41,595 nucleotides of DNA from Strobilurus pachycystidiatus (GCA_019915135.1 JAHLMK010000051.1:1-41595), one strand, 5' to 3'; counted from the first letter of the stretch, positions 9,061 through 21,750 are shown. Translations and numbers: made by a program. Notes: generated from the sequence alone by a model not told the origin.

Positions 9061-12000
9061 ATGAAACCCTCCGCCTCCCTATCTTCCCAAAAGAAAACCT
9101 CCGCTCCTCGCGCCAAGCGGCCGGCTGCCGGACCAGCTTCAGACGCAGGATCCGACGCAGAATCCAGCGAAGAGGACCCCGACCCACCACCCGCCGCGAA
9201 ACGTAAGAAGAAGACGCTTACCGACAAAGCTGCCTCCGATCTCGAAGACGACGACACAGCGGCGCCCAGTAAAGTAAAGAAGCGCCCCAAGGCGCGCAAG
9301 AAGCGGAAGGCAACCCCCACTCCCGAACCAATCATCATACTCGAAGACGACAAAGAGGATGGAGAGACTATCTCGTCTGCGCCGGAGACTCGCGCTCAGC
9401 AGCGTGTCAAATTGGAGAAAGCAATGAGTAAGCTCTTGTCTGTCTCCCTCAAGGCTACATACTAATGTCCTCCAGAGGATGCTTCTTGGACGTCCGCCGC
9501 TTACAAGCACTTTCTTCCGAAGGAAACCGTTCTTATCCGCTGGATGAAAATTCGCGGTGACTTTGACTGGTATCAAGAATTCACCTGTCGCTAGTGCGTA
9601 TCTTTGTTTTGTATCTGACCGGCTGCTAACATACCCTTAGTGACGAGTCCACCTATGCGCATCGCAAATGCAACGACTACGGCACCTCCAATCTCCACAA
9701 ACACATCAATAACTGCCGTGCCAAGAAGACTGCAGATGCTGGCGAGACGCAGACGACGGTCGAGGCGTTTGCAAAGGGGAGTACCTTCTCCACTGGCAAG
9801 CTTCGGTGGCTGCTCGCCAAATGGGCCGCCGTCAATCATCGTCCATTTCTCATCTGCGAGGATGGTCCCTTCCGCGAGATTATCGAGATGTTCGACGCAA
9901 AGGCGGCCGCCTTGATCCCGTGCGCAACTACGGTCTCCTCGGATCTGAACGAGATCGCTCGCATGACCAAGGATGAGTTGAAGAAGTTTCTACATGTGCG
10001 TTCATCCCCCGTGCCTTCGAATGGACAATACTCATGATTTCCCTAGTCATTTGGTGGTGCGCTGCATCTGATCTTTGATGGATGGGCGGCTCCCAACGGC
10101 GGGGATGTCCTCGGCCTGCTGGTGGCGTTCTGCTACAAAGGAAAGATGACCGTAACTGGTCTTGATATGCTCCCGTAAGTATCCTGGTTCAATTCATTCT
10201 CCCCTCTCTAACATTCCCCTCAGGCTTAAGAAATCACACACTGGCGACTATCTCGCCGACGTTGCGTATGACGCGCTTGACTGGTACGAACTTCTTGACA
10301 GGGTACGCTGCTTCTCTATTCCTCTGGTCTTGTTCTTACGTTAGTTCGTAGTTGTTGAGTTCGGCGGGTGACAATGCCTCGAACAACAACACATTCGTGT
10401 CGGCCATGAACCTCAAGCTCCCAGCAAACCATATCTTTGGGTCTGACACTCGCATCCGCTGTGCTGGTCATATATGCAACCTCATCAGTCAAGCCATCTA
10501 CGGCACCTTCATCAAGACCAAAAAAGCTATCAAAGTCGACGAGCATGCTGACGCCGACACCCATCCCGACGAAGAGGATCCTTTCTCACTCTCACGCGAA
10601 GAAGCTGAGGAAGATGGCGATCAGGATGATGAAGAGGACGCTGGCGGGGAACCCAACCGCGAGGAGGATGATGAAGACGCCGTCCTCAATAGTTTGCAAA
10701 AGGCGATGCAGGATATGGCTGACGAGGAGCTCGACGATATTCTTTTTGGCCTTGAGGAGCTGCAGGATGTTGATCAGGATGAAATTGCGTATGGGAAGTC
10801 CGTCTTGACGAAGGTATGTAACCTCATCAGCGCGCTCATGCCTCACTAATTCTTGAGTAGTTGTACAAGTTTGGCCGTCGTGTTTGGAACAAGCAGGCCC
10901 TCCAGAACGAACTTGCAGAAATGTGCAAAGCGAAGCGCATTGCCGTCCTCAAGATGATCCGCGCCGTTGTCACTCGCTGGAACACCCACACCAATGTCAT
11001 TGCCCGTGCCCTTGAACTTCGCCCCGCCATTGATGCCATGTGCCAGGCTCTTCGCAAGGGCAAGGGGAAGAAGCAAGCACGCACATTAAAGCGATATGCT
11101 TTAGATGAGGAGGATTGGCACTTCCTCAAACAGCTACACACTCTCTCAAAGGTTTGTTTGTTTTGTTGTCCGTTTAACATTCTCCTCATCCTTTGACAGC
11201 CCCTCATAGATATAACGGAACGTATGTCCAAGTCCGCCGTTCCCCTCTTACACGACATCATACCTCTCATGGACGCCATGAATACCGATTACGAAGCCGT
11301 CATCGCCAATCTCAAGGGTGAATACAGGCTTGCTATTCGCTATGCGGCTATGCGTGCGCGCGCGCCATCTTGAATAAGTACTATGCTCTCACGGACGACA
11401 GCATAATGCCACGCATGGCAATGAGTACGTCTCTTTCTTTATCCCGGTTCTCAAATGCTAACTTATCTTTAGTGTTACGCCCGGACAAAAAACTTGAATG
11501 GTTCCGTGCTCACAATTGGGAGGTGGAGTGGATCGTAACTGCCTCAAACATCATGCGCGACACATACAATACGTACTACAGACCCCGCGTCACCACCTCT
11601 GCATCTGCCATACCTGCCGCCACTTCCACTGACGAGCCGCTTAGTGCTGTCGAAAAACTCCTTCGCGCAAAGCCCGCGGACACCCGATATACTGCTAATC
11701 CCGTTGAGGACTGGCTGTCGTCTCCGTGTTTCACATGTTCCGACCCGCTTCGCTACTTCTACGATCTGCTTGATCCCATTCCCGAGGAGGGTGAACGAGA
11801 GATTACACCAGGTGGTGCGTTTGCCCAGATGGCTTGCGACTTTATATCTGCTCCAGGTACGTTGTGGCCATCCTATGTCTTGCCATTGTTTGATATAATT
11901 TGTAGCTGCGTCAACTGATGTTGAACGTCTATTCTCGCACGGTGGTCTTAATGTGACGAAGAAACGCCATAATCTCAAGGAACAGACGACGGCAGCGCAG

Positions 12001-12117
12001 ACGCTGATGAACGGTTGGGTCAAGGACGGTCACGTTCCTGTCAACAAGGTTATCAAGGTACTCAATGATAAGCGTAAGCGGAAGCGTGATGACCCCGTCG
12101 TTACTGACGCTACTTAA
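9061..12117 (+). CDS. hAT transposase (copy 1, frameshifted)
   Basis: Ten exons: 9061-9427, 9476-9593, 9641-9995, 10047-10174, 10224-10302, 10352-10813, 10861-11151, 11200-11424, 11473-11856, 11906-12117, all with GT-AG introns. Without a 2-bp GC insertion near 11362-11370 (GCGCGCGCGCC against GCGCGCGCC in the other copies) they sum to 2619 nt, or 872 aa. Features in order: a Lys/Glu-rich basic N-terminus, a BED-type zinc-finger-like region (about 135-195; FTCRY, KCNDYGTSNLHKHI), LIFDGW with the first catalytic Asp (about 291), SAGDNASNN with the second (about 356), an acidic insertion, VTRWNTHTNVIARALELRPAI, and a hAT C-terminal dimerisation domain (NPVEDWLSSPCF, ASTDVERLFSHGGLNV) with the catalytic Glu at about 808. 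It acts in the nucleus by cut and paste. The C-terminus carries an NLS-like KRKRKR. Confidence 0.9.
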
Positions 12118-12415
12118 TCTCGCGCCTGTACAGACATTCTTCATATCACTACTACATTACCAGCTAAGACTTTCGTTATATATTCACGGCTTTATATCTA
12201 CTTGCACCATGTTACATAGCTGATTTTACGTGTATACTCGCCGGGTACCTGCTCTAATACTCGAGTAGGGTGATACCCGGATATATATTCATCATACTCG
12301 TTACTTACCCATACTCGTACCCGCTTAAGTTGTACTCGGGTAACGGGTATGGGTTGGGCCAGACTGTGAGTGTGTGAATCCCTTGCAGGTAGGGTATTGC
12401 GATACTCGGGTATAT
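12118..12415. promoter_or_regulatory. hAT 3' untranslated and subterminal repeat region
   Basis: About 300 bp between the transposase stop and the 3' TIR. From 12238 on it is dense in short motifs such as ACTCGNGTA and TACCCGG in both orientations, typical of subterminal transposase binding sites in hAT elements. Confidence 0.6.
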
Positions 12416-12432
12416 ACTCGTTGGGGACTCTA
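12416..12432 (-). repeat. hAT copy 1 3' terminal inverted repeat
   Basis: ACTCGTTGGGGACTCTA, the complement of 4732-4748, followed by the target duplication CTTCTGGT (12433-12440). Confidence 0.93.
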
Positions 12433-14009
12433 CTTCTGGTGCGTCTACGCTATGTGTATTTAAAGAGAAATGAATTTGTGATATAAAATACTCCGGTTTC
12501 AACAATGTGACATTCTCGTTGTCTTTCCCCCCCGGTCAAGGCCTGTCATCCTTGACAAGGCATCTGCCTTCCCCATTGTCTTCCCGGCTTGTGCGTCAAC
12601 TGGATATCATACTCCCCCAACTCTGTGACCTATCGTGCTTGCCTCCGATTCAACTTCTGGGGTTTTCTAAAGTACTGCAAGTTTTGATGGTCCGTAAATA
12701 CTTCAATCGTCTCCTTTGCTCCTAATAGATACTGTCTCCACTCCTCCATTGAGTCCATAATGGCCATCATCTCCTTGTCGTATATCTCATAATTCCTCTC
12801 TGTCTCATTCAATGCTCGTGACCTAAAGGCGACCGGTCGCCACTTCCCGTCAACAAACTGGGATAGCACTGCTCCATTTGCGTAGTCCGAGGAGTCTGCC
12901 TCCACTCGGAACTTGCTAGTCTCACGTGGGATGAGTAAGACCGGGTCCTCCGCAATCCTTCTTTTCAACTTGTCAAAAGCGTCCTGCTGCTCTTGCTTCT
13001 AGACCCACTCGGCATTGCCAGTGAGTTGGGTAAGTGGTCTAGCCACCCCGCTGAATCCTCGGATGAAGCGTCGGAAGAAATTGCAGAAGCCGAGAAAGGA
13101 CTGGACTTCCTTCTTCTTGGTTGGCTCCTTCCATCCCGTGACCGCCGACACCTTTTGGATCCATCCTGATCTTCTCGCTTCCTACAATAACTCTTAAGTA
13201 TTCTACCTTGTTTACCTCAAACTCGCACTTCTCCGGTTTAAATACAGTTTGTTCTCACGTAGTATCTCTAATACTTGTCGTACTATCTGCCTATGCTCTT
13301 CTAGAGTATCGGTAAAAATAAGAATATCGTCTAAATATACTATAACATGTCCTTCATCAATAAGCTCCTTCAAGATGTGGTTCATAAAGGACTGAAAAGT
13401 TGCCAGCGAGTTTGTGAGTCCAAAGAACATTACCAAGGGTTCAAACAAACCCCGGTTAGTTCTGAAAGCCGCCTTCCATTCGTCTCTGTCCTTGATCCGC
13501 ACATTATTAAAGCCCCATCTGACGTCCATTTTGTAAACCACTTTGCTCCCTTCAACTTGTCAATGAGCTCTTGGATCAATGGCAGTGGATATCGGTTCTT
13601 GATAGTCATATCGTTGAGTTTGCGATAGTCCTGAACCGGTCGCAAACTGCCATCCTTTTTCCGTACAAAGAAGAAAGGAGACGCCATTGGTGAGGTTGAC
13701 GACCGAATGCGTCCCGTGCAAATGTTCTCCTCCAAGAACTCATCTAACGCCTTCTGCTCTGCTGGGTTAAGGGGGTACACCTTGCAATCAATCAGTTTGG
13801 AGCCCGGGGTGAGTTTGATGGCATGATCCCACGGTCTCCGCTCTGGTAATTGATCAAAGTCCGCCTTGCTGAACACGTCGGCAAAAACTCGTTGAGATAA
13901 GGTGTCGCCGCCGGTGAAGCCTGTGTCCTTAGCTTCTGCCCCGCTGGAAAATATGTGTCCCAGTCCATCCAAAAAGCCTCTCTCCCTCCTCCAACTTCTA
14001 TTTTGCGTC
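12433..14009 (-). pseudogene. Gypsy 1 RT and RNase H fragment, duplicated and damaged copy
   Basis: This is the left-unit copy of 20182-21762. It encodes RT motifs ([30 protein letters not shown]) and RNase H motifs (VEADSSDYANGAVLSQF, FTDHQNLQYF), but the frame is cut by small indels absent from the other copy, at about 12527, 12585, 13153, 13528, 13880, 13948 and 13973. It is truncated at 14009, where the sequence jumps into hAT. If the duplication is an artefact, this whole segment is not real genome sequence. Confidence 0.85.
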
Positions 14010-15389
14010 AACTTCCAACCGAACGGGGCATAAGAGGCGTGTGGACATCAACGAACTTATCGCGTTGAAGGTAGGCGGTCCTTTCGGCTTGAGGGTAGTG
14101 GGGCGCGGAGGTAGTGGATCTGCAAAGTTCGAGTTAGCTAGGTTAGCATTGAATAGATCAAGACTTACATGGTGTGTGGCTCTGGGCCGTGGATCTCAGA
14201 CGCGAAGGTCCTGCAGCGGATGGCAGAGAATCGGGGACGGTGGGAGACGTCAAAGCAGGACGCGACCGAGCCGAATAAGTTCGTTTTTTGGAGGTGGTGG
14301 TGGTAGAAGATGTTGACAACGAAGGAAGAATGGCGACTCCACTCTTGTTGGAGAAGAAGTCGGGTGGTGAGGCGAGCTTTCTGATGTAGTGTGCCATGCC
14401 GCGATAACGTTCGAGAGAGGCAACACTCCCCTCGAATACGATTGGGTGGGGAGGAGTTGCATGGTTGTACGAGACGACGAAGTCCTTGGGGCGCATGTCC
14501 GGCGGGTACGTCACCCAGCTGTCGACTCTGACACCCTCTTCAGCACCAATGGGCCGACAGAGCCAGATAGGAACACCGGCCTAAGGATCAGATTAGTGAA
14601 ACCCCAGACATCGACAAAAGAGACACATACTCGATACAAACTGTCCGCAATGTCCTTCTGGTCGGTTACAGCACCGACAACATTTCGCACACCAACCCGT
14701 TTCGCAGTCACGTCGCGAAAGATGGCCCGCACTTCGAGCAGCCAAGTCATGCGCGCCTCGACCTCGAGGATGAGCCGCTGGAGCATGCACCACACCATGA
14801 CTGCTTCGTCGTAACTGGAAGGTATATCGAGGCGCCCCGCAAGATACTTCATGCGAGGGAAAACGTCTTGCAGGTACGGATCGCTCATCAGCTTGCCCTG
14901 GTCGTCGGTCCCCGCTTGCTTTGTGTTCTCCTCTGCAAGGCGCTTCTTCACTCGCCGCCAATGATCCCTCAAAACATCGCAAAATGGGCGGTCAATGGTA
15001 CCAAGACCAGACGAGGCGTCTCCCAGCTTGACGCGCTCGAAATGGGACTCTCCTGGGAGGTGCCACAGGAGTTCGTCTGTATGTTGGAGTTTGGAGGGGT
15101 GGCGGATGAGGGCTAGATGGGCGACGGAATAGTCAAATGGCTGAGGGTGATACAGTGGGTCGTCGTGACCAAAATGTCGGTCCCGAAGCATCATCGTCGT
15201 ATGGTCTTCGCGAGGATATGGCGGGAGCTCGATGTACTCGCAATTGGGCGAGGTGATGAACATGCGTTCCGCTTCATCGAAGTAGCCCACTTTGCCCTCG
15301 TAAGACTTGAGCGGGGCGTATCTGACACGTGAAGCGCTGGCGACGGCGGGTGTGGATGATGACGCGGGATGAGATGAGGAGCTGGACAT
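14010..15389 (-). pseudogene. 5' part of the hAT unknown gene (copy 2), truncated
   Basis: Exon 1 is 15389-14631, exon 2 is 14580-14169, and exon 3 (from 14119) stops at the duplication join. A G missing near 14070 relative to copy 1 also shifts the exon 3 frame. Exon 4 and the stop are absent. The sequence otherwise matches 6258-7638. Confidence 0.85.
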
Positions 15390-15895
15390 GGTGCAGCGAG
15401 TTGATAATCTAGCAGAATAAGTGTTAGTTTGAACTGCGAATTGGTGGGAGTGAAATACGCACAGAAACGGGAATATTGGTGTGGTGTGTTGAGGCCCGAC
15501 TTAATATGGTCCGCCTCGGCGCCAAAGGAATGCAGTGAACTGGCAATTATAAGTTGGGTTACGGAGATGTCATTGTCAAAGACGCACCTGGCAGCAGGAG
15601 GGTACAATCTGTTCTTCGGAATATGTCCAGAGCGAGCGCGGTGTTCTGCAATGATGAGAGGTGGGAATGAGTCCATTATTGAACGGACAATGATGCGTAA
15701 ATGTACATACCAGATTGTGGGGTGGGCGCGATGGGAGCTGCAGATAGGCGCGATCGAATCAGTTGACGCCCACGCGCCCATACAGGTCAAATAGGAAAGG
15801 TACGCACCTGGATCAAAATAAGGGCCGCCCTCCGCGCCACCAATAACAGTCCGATCCCGATTGTCCGGAGAATGAGCGTCCGCGGCGGCAAAGTG

Positions 15896-16405
15896 ACAGA
15901 CGATAAGTCTGCACTGGCAATGAGCTGAACTCGGCAATGAGTCGAGTTCAGGAGCTGCAGCGAAGATAATTCGCGCAGCAATGAGAGGAATCGCCACTGG
16001 CAATAAGTCAGTGACGACGGGCGGCGTCAGCAAGGACAGAGGCGACGGGGCGGGCGGCGGGATGGTGGTGGGCAGAAACCAGAGATGGGTGATGGACCCG
16101 ATTAGGACGTCCAAGTCCTGTGCACGCCTTGGCCGAAATGCCGTGCCACCAGCCACAAATTTGTTTGTGGCTGGTGGCACGGCATTTCGGCAAGCTGGAC
16201 TTGAAACGTTCGAGTCCCGATCCCTTCTTCAGGCATACTCCCACCACGACCGCCCCGCCGCCCCCTTCTCAACACCTCTTGGCCCGCCACTGACTTATTG
16301 CCAGTGGTGCGTACCCTCACAGCTGCGCGAATTATCTTCGCTGCAGCTTCTGAACTCGACTCATTGCCGAGTTCAGCTCATTGCCAGTGCAGACTTATCG
16401 TCTGT
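15896..16405. repeat. Long imperfect hairpin, copy 2
   Basis: Same structure as 8145-8654. The inner perfect 28-bp arms are at 16132-16159 and 16164-16191. No difference from copy 1 was noticed. Confidence 0.88.
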
Positions 16406-16811
16406 TGCTGTCGGGTTCGGTTTCAAGGGCGGGAGAATTCTGGGAGGAAGGGCAGCAGGCATTGAGTGACTCGGTGGGAGGATCTGAGTAGGGGCGGGTT
16501 AGCTCGTCCAGCGGCACTTTGCGTGTCAGCGTTGGCAACTCGGTATGTGGCGCACATTGTTACTGGGACGCTCTGATCTATCTTCTAGTTATCCTTTGGC
16601 CTATCAACGCATCTGTTACCATACACCTCTCTAATCTTTGCGCGCCCTTTGGTATGTTTTTTTTTCACCGCCCGCCTCCGACTTTTCCTGACCTGCACCA
16701 TAGGTCGCTCCATTCATTTCCGGACACGTTCATTCATAGACTTCTCGTTCTCATGTATGTATAACCCCCCTCGCGTATCTCTACCTGACTAAACGTACCC
16801 GCCGCAGGAAA

Positions 16812-19800
16812 ATGAAACCCTCCGCCTCCCTATCTTCCCAAAAGAAAACCTCCGCTCCTCGCGCCAAGCGGCCGGCTGCCGGACCAGCTTCAGACGCAGG
16901 ATCCGACGCAGAATCCAGCGAAGAGGACCCCGACCCACCACCCGCCGCGAAACGTAAGAAGAAGACGCTTACCGACAAAGCTGCCTCCGATCTCGAAGAC
17001 GACGACACAGCGGCGCCCAGTAAAGTAAAGAAGCGCCCCAAGGCGCGCAAGAAGCGGAAGGCAACCCCCACTCCCGAACCAATCATCATACTCGAAGACG
17101 ACAAAGAGGATGGAGAGACTATCTCGTCTGCGCCGGAGACTCGCGCTCAGCAGCGTGTCAAATTGGAGAAAGCAATGAGTAAGCTCTTGTCTGTCTCCCT
17201 CAAGGCTACATACTAATGTCCTCCAGAGGATGCTTCTTGGACGTCCGCCGCTTACAAGCACTTTCTTCCGAAGGAAACCGTTCTTATCCGCTGGATGAAA
17301 ATTCGCGGTGACTTTGACTGGTATCAAGAATTCACCTGTCGCTAGTGCGTATCTTTGTTTTGTATCTGACCGGCTGCTAACATACCCTTAGTGACGAGTC
17401 CACCTATGCGCATCGCAAATGCAACGACTACGGCACCTCCAATCTCCACAAACACATCAATAACTGCCGTGCCAAGAAGACTGCAGATGCTGGCGAGACG
17501 CAGACGACGGTCGAGGCGTTTGCAAAGGGGAGTACCTTCTCCACTGGCAAGCTTCGGTGGCTGCTCGCCAAATGGGCCGCCGTCAATCATCGTCCATTTC
17601 TCATCTGCGAGGATGGTCCCTTCCGCGAGATTATCGAGATGTTCGACGCAAAGGCGGCCGCCTTGATCCCGTGCGCAACTACGGTCTCCTCGGATCTGAA
17701 CGAGATCGCTCGCATGACCAAGGATGAGTTGAAGAAGTTTCTACATGTGCGTTCATCCCCCGTGCCTTCGAATGGACAATACTCATGATTTCCCTAGTCA
17801 TTTGGTGGTGCGCTGCATCTGATCTTTGATGGATGGGCGGCTCCCAACGGCGGGGATGTCCTCGGCCTGCTGGTGGCGTTCTGCTACAAAGGAAAGATGA
17901 CCGTAACTGGTCTTGATATGCTCCCGTAAGTATCCTGGTTCAATTCATTCTCCCCTCTCTAACATTCCCCTCAGGCTTAAGAAATCACACACTGGCGACT
18001 ATCTCGCCGACGTTGCGTATGACGCGCTTGACTGGTACGAACTTCTTGACAGGGTACGCTGCTTCTCTATTCCTCTGGTCTTGTTCTTACGTTAGTTCGT
18101 AGTTGTTGAGTTCGGCGGGTGACAATGCCTCGAACAACAACACATTCGTGTCGGCCATGAACCTCAAGCTCCCAGCAAACCATATCTTTGGGTCTGACAC
18201 TCGCATCCGCTGTGCTGGTCATATATGCAACCTCATCAGTCAAGCCATCTACGGCACCTTCATCAAGACCAAAAAAGCTATCAAAGTCGACGAGCATGCT
18301 GACGCCGACACCCATCCCGACGAAGAGGATCCTTTCTCACTCTCACGCGAAGAAGCTGAGGAAGATGGCGATCAGGATGATGAAGAGGACGCTGGCGGGG
18401 AACCCAACCGCGAGGAGGATGATGAAGACGCCGTCCTCAATAGTTTGCAAAAGGCGATGCAGGATATGGCTGACGAGGAGCTCGACGATATTCTTTTTGG
18501 CCTTGAGGAGCTGCAGGATGTTGATCAGGATGAAATTGCGTATGGGAAGTCCGTCTTGACGAAGGTATGTAACCTCATCAGCGCGCTCATGCCTCACTAA
18601 TTCTTGAGTAGTTGTACAAGTTTGGCCGTCGTGTTTGGAACAAGCAGGCCCTCCAGAACGAACTTGCAGAAATGTGCAAAGCGAAGCGCATTGCCGTCCT
18701 CAAGATGATCCGCGCCGTTGTCACTCGCTGGAACACCCACACCAATGTCATTGCCCGTGCCCTTGAACTTCGCCCCGCCATTGATGCCATGTGCCAGGCT
18801 CTTCGCAAGGGCAAGGGGAAGAAGCAAGCACGCACATTAAAGCGATATGCTTTAGATGAGGAGGATTGGCACTTCCTCAAACAGCTACACACTCTCTCAA
18901 AGGTTTGTTTGTTTTGTTGTCCGTTTAACATTCTCCTCATCCTTTGACAGCCCCTCATAGATATAACGGAACGTATGTCCAAGTCCGCCGTTCCCCTCTT
19001 ACACGACATCATACCTCTCATGGACGCCATGAATACCGATTACGAAGCCGTCATCGCCAATCTCAAGGGTGAATACAGGCTTGCTATTCGCTATGCGGCT
19101 ATGCGTGCGCGCGCCATCTTGAATAAGTACTATGCTCTCACGGACGACAGCATAATGCCACGCATGGCAATGAGTACGTCTCTTTCTTTATCCCGGTTCT
19201 CAAATGCTAACTTATCTTTAGTGTTACGCCCGGACAAAAAACTTGAATGGTTCCGTGCTCACAATTGGGAGGTGGAGTGGATCGTAACTGCCTCAAACAT
19301 CATGCGCGACACATACAATACGTACTACAGACCCCGCGTCACCACCTCTGCATCTGCCATACCTGCCGCCACTTCCACTGACGAGCCGCTTAGTGCTGTC
19401 GAAAAACTCCTTCGCGCAAAGCCCGCGGACACCCGATATACTGCTAATCCCGTTGAGGACTGGCTGTCGTCTCCGTGTTTCACATGTTCCGACCCGCTTC
19501 GCTACTTCTACGATCTGCTTGATCCCATTCCCGAGGAGGGTGAACGAGAGATTACACCAGGTGGTGCGTTTGCCCAGATGGCTTGCGACTTTATATCTGC
19601 TCCAGGTACGTTGTGGCCATCCTATGTCTTGCCATTGTTTGATATAATTTGTAGCTGCGTCAACTGATGTTGAACGTCTATTCTCGCACGGTGGTCTTAA
19701 TGTGACGAAGAAACGCCATAATCTCAAGGAACAGACGACGGCAGCGCAGACGCTGATGAACGGTTGGGTCAAGGACGGTCACGTTCCTGTCAACAAGGTT

Positions 19801-19866
19801 ATCAAGGTACTCAATGATAAGCGTAAGCGGAAGCGTGATGACCCCGTCGTTACTGACGCTACTTAA
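16812..19866 (+). CDS. hAT transposase (copy 2, intact frame)
   Basis: Ten exons: 16812-17178, 17227-17344, 17392-17746, 17798-17925, 17975-18053, 18103-18564, 18612-18902, 18951-19173, 19222-19605, 19655-19866. They give 2619 nt and 872 aa with no frameshift: exon 8 here reads MRARAILNKYYALTDDS, where copy 1 has an extra GC. Domain order and catalytic Asp/Asp/Glu are as in copy 1. The gene looks translatable, but its element has lost the 5' TIR, so it could at most act in trans. It also shows what the copy 1 gene should look like. Confidence 0.9.
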
Positions 19867-20164
19867 TCTCGCGCCTGTACAGACATTCTTCATATCACTA
19901 CTACATTACCAGCTAAGACTTTCGTTATATATTCACGGCTTTATATCTACTTGCACCATGTTACATAGCTGATTTTACGTGTATACTCGCCGGGTACCTG
20001 CTCTAATACTCGAGTAGGGTGATACCCGGATATATATTCATCATACTCGTTACTTACCCATACTCGTACCCGCTTAAGTTGTACTCGGGTAACGGGTATG
20101 GGTTGGGCCAGACTGTGAGTGTGTGAATCCCTTGCAGGTAGGGTATTGCGATACTCGGGTATAT

Positions 20165-20181
20165 ACTCGTTGGGGACTCTA
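20165..20181 (-). repeat. hAT copy 2 3' terminal inverted repeat
   Basis: ACTCGTTGGGGACTCTA, followed by CTTCTGGT at 20182-20189. The duplication is on the border with gypsy 1 RNase H. Confidence 0.9.
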
Positions 20182-21750
20182 CTTCTGGTGCGTCTACGCT
20201 ATGTGTATTTAAAGAGAAATGAATTTGTGATATAAAATACTCCGGTTTCAACAATGTGACATTCTCGTTGTCTTTCTCCCCCCGGTCAAGGCCTGTCATC
20301 CTTGACAAGGCATCTGCCTTCCCCATTGTCTTCCCCGGCTTGTGCGTCAACTGGATATCATACTCCCCCAACTCTGTGACCTATCGTGCTTGCCTCCGAT
20401 TCAACTTCTGGGGTTTTCTAAAGTACTGCAAGTTTTGATGGTCCGTAAATACTTCAATCGTCTCCTTTGCTCCTAATAGATACTGTCTCCACTCCTCCAT
20501 TGAGTCCATAATGGCCATCATCTCCTTGTCGTATATCTCATAATTCCTCTCTGTCTCATTCAATGCTCGTGACCTAAAGGCGACCGGTCGCCACTTCCCG
20601 TCAACAAACTGGGATAGCACTGCTCCATTTGCGTAGTCCGAGGAGTCTGCCTCCACTCGGAACTTGCTAGTCTCACGTGGGATGAGTAAGACCGGGTCCT
20701 CCGCAATCCTTCTTTTCAACTTGTCAAAAGCGTCCTGCTGCTCTTGCTTCTAGACCCACTCGGCATTGCCAGTGAGTTGGGTAAGTGGTCTAGCCACCCC
20801 GCTGAATCCTCGGATGAAGCGTCGGAAGAAATTGCAGAAGCCGAGAAAGGACTGGACTTCCTTCTTCTTGGTTGGCTCCTTCCATCCCGTGACCGCCGAC
20901 ACCTTCTTTGGATCCATCCTGATCTTCTCGCTTCCTACAATAACTCTTAAGTATTCTACCTTGTTTACCTCAAACTCGCACTTCTCCGGTTTAAATACAG
21001 TTTGTTCTCACGTAGTATCTCTAATACTTGTCGTACTATCTGCCTATGCTCTTCTAGAGTATCGGTAAAAATAAGAATATCGTCTAAATATACTATAACA
21101 TGTCCTTCATCAATAAGCTCCTTCAAGATGTGGTTCATAAAGGACTGAAAAGTTGCCAGCGAGTTTGTGAGTCCAAAGAACATTACCAAGGGTTCAAACA
21201 AACCCCGGTTAGTTCTGAAAGCCGCCTTCCATTCGTCTCTGTCCTTGATCCGCACATTATTAAAGCCCCATCTGACGTCCATTTTTGTAAACCACTTTGC
21301 TCCCTTCAACTTGTCAATGAGCTCTTGGATCAATGGCAGTGGATATCGGTTCTTGATAGTCATATCGTTGAGTTTGCGATAGTCCTGAACCGGTCGCAAA
21401 CTGCCATCCTTTTTCCGTACAAAGAAGAAAGGAGACGCCATTGGTGAGGTTGACGACCGAATGCGTCCCGTGCAAATGTTCTCCTCCAAGAACTCATCTA
21501 ACGCCTTCTGCTCTGCTGGGTTAAGGGGGTACACCTTGCAATCAATCAGTTTGGAGCCCGGGGTGAGTTTGATGGCATGATCCCACGGTCTCCGCTCTGG
21601 TAATTGATCAAAGTCCGCCTTGCTGAACACGTCGGCAAACTCGTTGAGATAAGGTGTCGCCGCCGGTGAAGCCTGTGTCCTTAGCTTCTGCCCCGCTGTG
21701 CAATATGTGTCCCAGTCCATCCAAAAAAGCCTCTCTCCCTCCTCCAACTT
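20182..21750 (-). pseudogene. Gypsy 1 reverse transcriptase and RNase H (5' half of pol)
   Basis: It follows the protease in the same frame after a TAG. RT motifs are clear: [31 protein letters not shown], and the catalytic YLDD at 21079-21090. RNase H follows (VEADSSDYANGAVLSQF, SRALNETERNYEIYDKE, FTDHQNLQYF), then IQLTHKPGKTMGKADALSRM and the hAT insertion. Breaks: in-frame TAG at 21751-21753, a 1-base loss near 20988-20994 (LYLN where LYLKPEKCEF is expected), TAG at 20750-20752 and TAG at 20381-20383; the last two are where Trp is expected (TGG to TAG). This copy cannot make a full Pol without repair or suppression. Confidence 0.9.

Larger units (their letters stand above)
4732..12432 (+). 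mobile_element. hAT transposon copy 1, full length, two divergent genes
   Basis: Terminal inverted repeats TAGAGTCCCCAACGAGT (4732-4748) and its complement (12416-12432) bound a 7701-bp element. It is flanked by the perfect 8-bp target duplication CTTCTGGT at 4724-4731 and 12433-12440; 8 bp is the hAT hallmark. The subterminal regions (4749-4930, 12238-12415) are rich in ACTCGGGTA and TACCCGGGTA type motifs, likely transposase binding sites. Inside are a transposase gene (plus strand), a second gene (minus strand) and a hairpin region between them. It lies in gypsy 1 pol between RNase H and integrase. The transposase of this copy has a 2-bp frameshift not seen in the other copies. Confidence 0.93.
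6258..14009. repeat. Tandem duplication, left unit (7752 bp)
   Basis: This unit and 14010-21762 are direct repeats joined head to tail. The join at 14009/14010 (TTTTGCGTC then AACTTCCAACC) fuses a protease/RT boundary of gypsy 1 to the middle of the hAT unknown gene, with about 1 bp of shared sequence. The hAT part is nearly identical between units (a one-base difference near 6320 and a 2-bp one near 11366). The last 1.6 kb before the join has about eight mostly homopolymer indels. That pattern suits a noisy read end or assembly error as well as a real duplication. Confidence 0.93.
14010..20181 (+). mobile_element. hAT transposon copy 2, 5'-truncated by the duplication
   Basis: It lacks the first 1526 bp of copy 1, including the 5' TIR. 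Its 3' TIR is at 20165-20181, followed by CTTCTGGT (20182-20189), the same target sequence as copy 1. It is therefore the same insertion duplicated, not an independent one. Confidence 0.9.

Noticed and set aside
9640..9915. Short ORFs of 82-91 codons over the transposase exons
   Set aside because: Shadows of exon 3 of the transposase; the spliced reading frame is continuous and matches hAT proteins.
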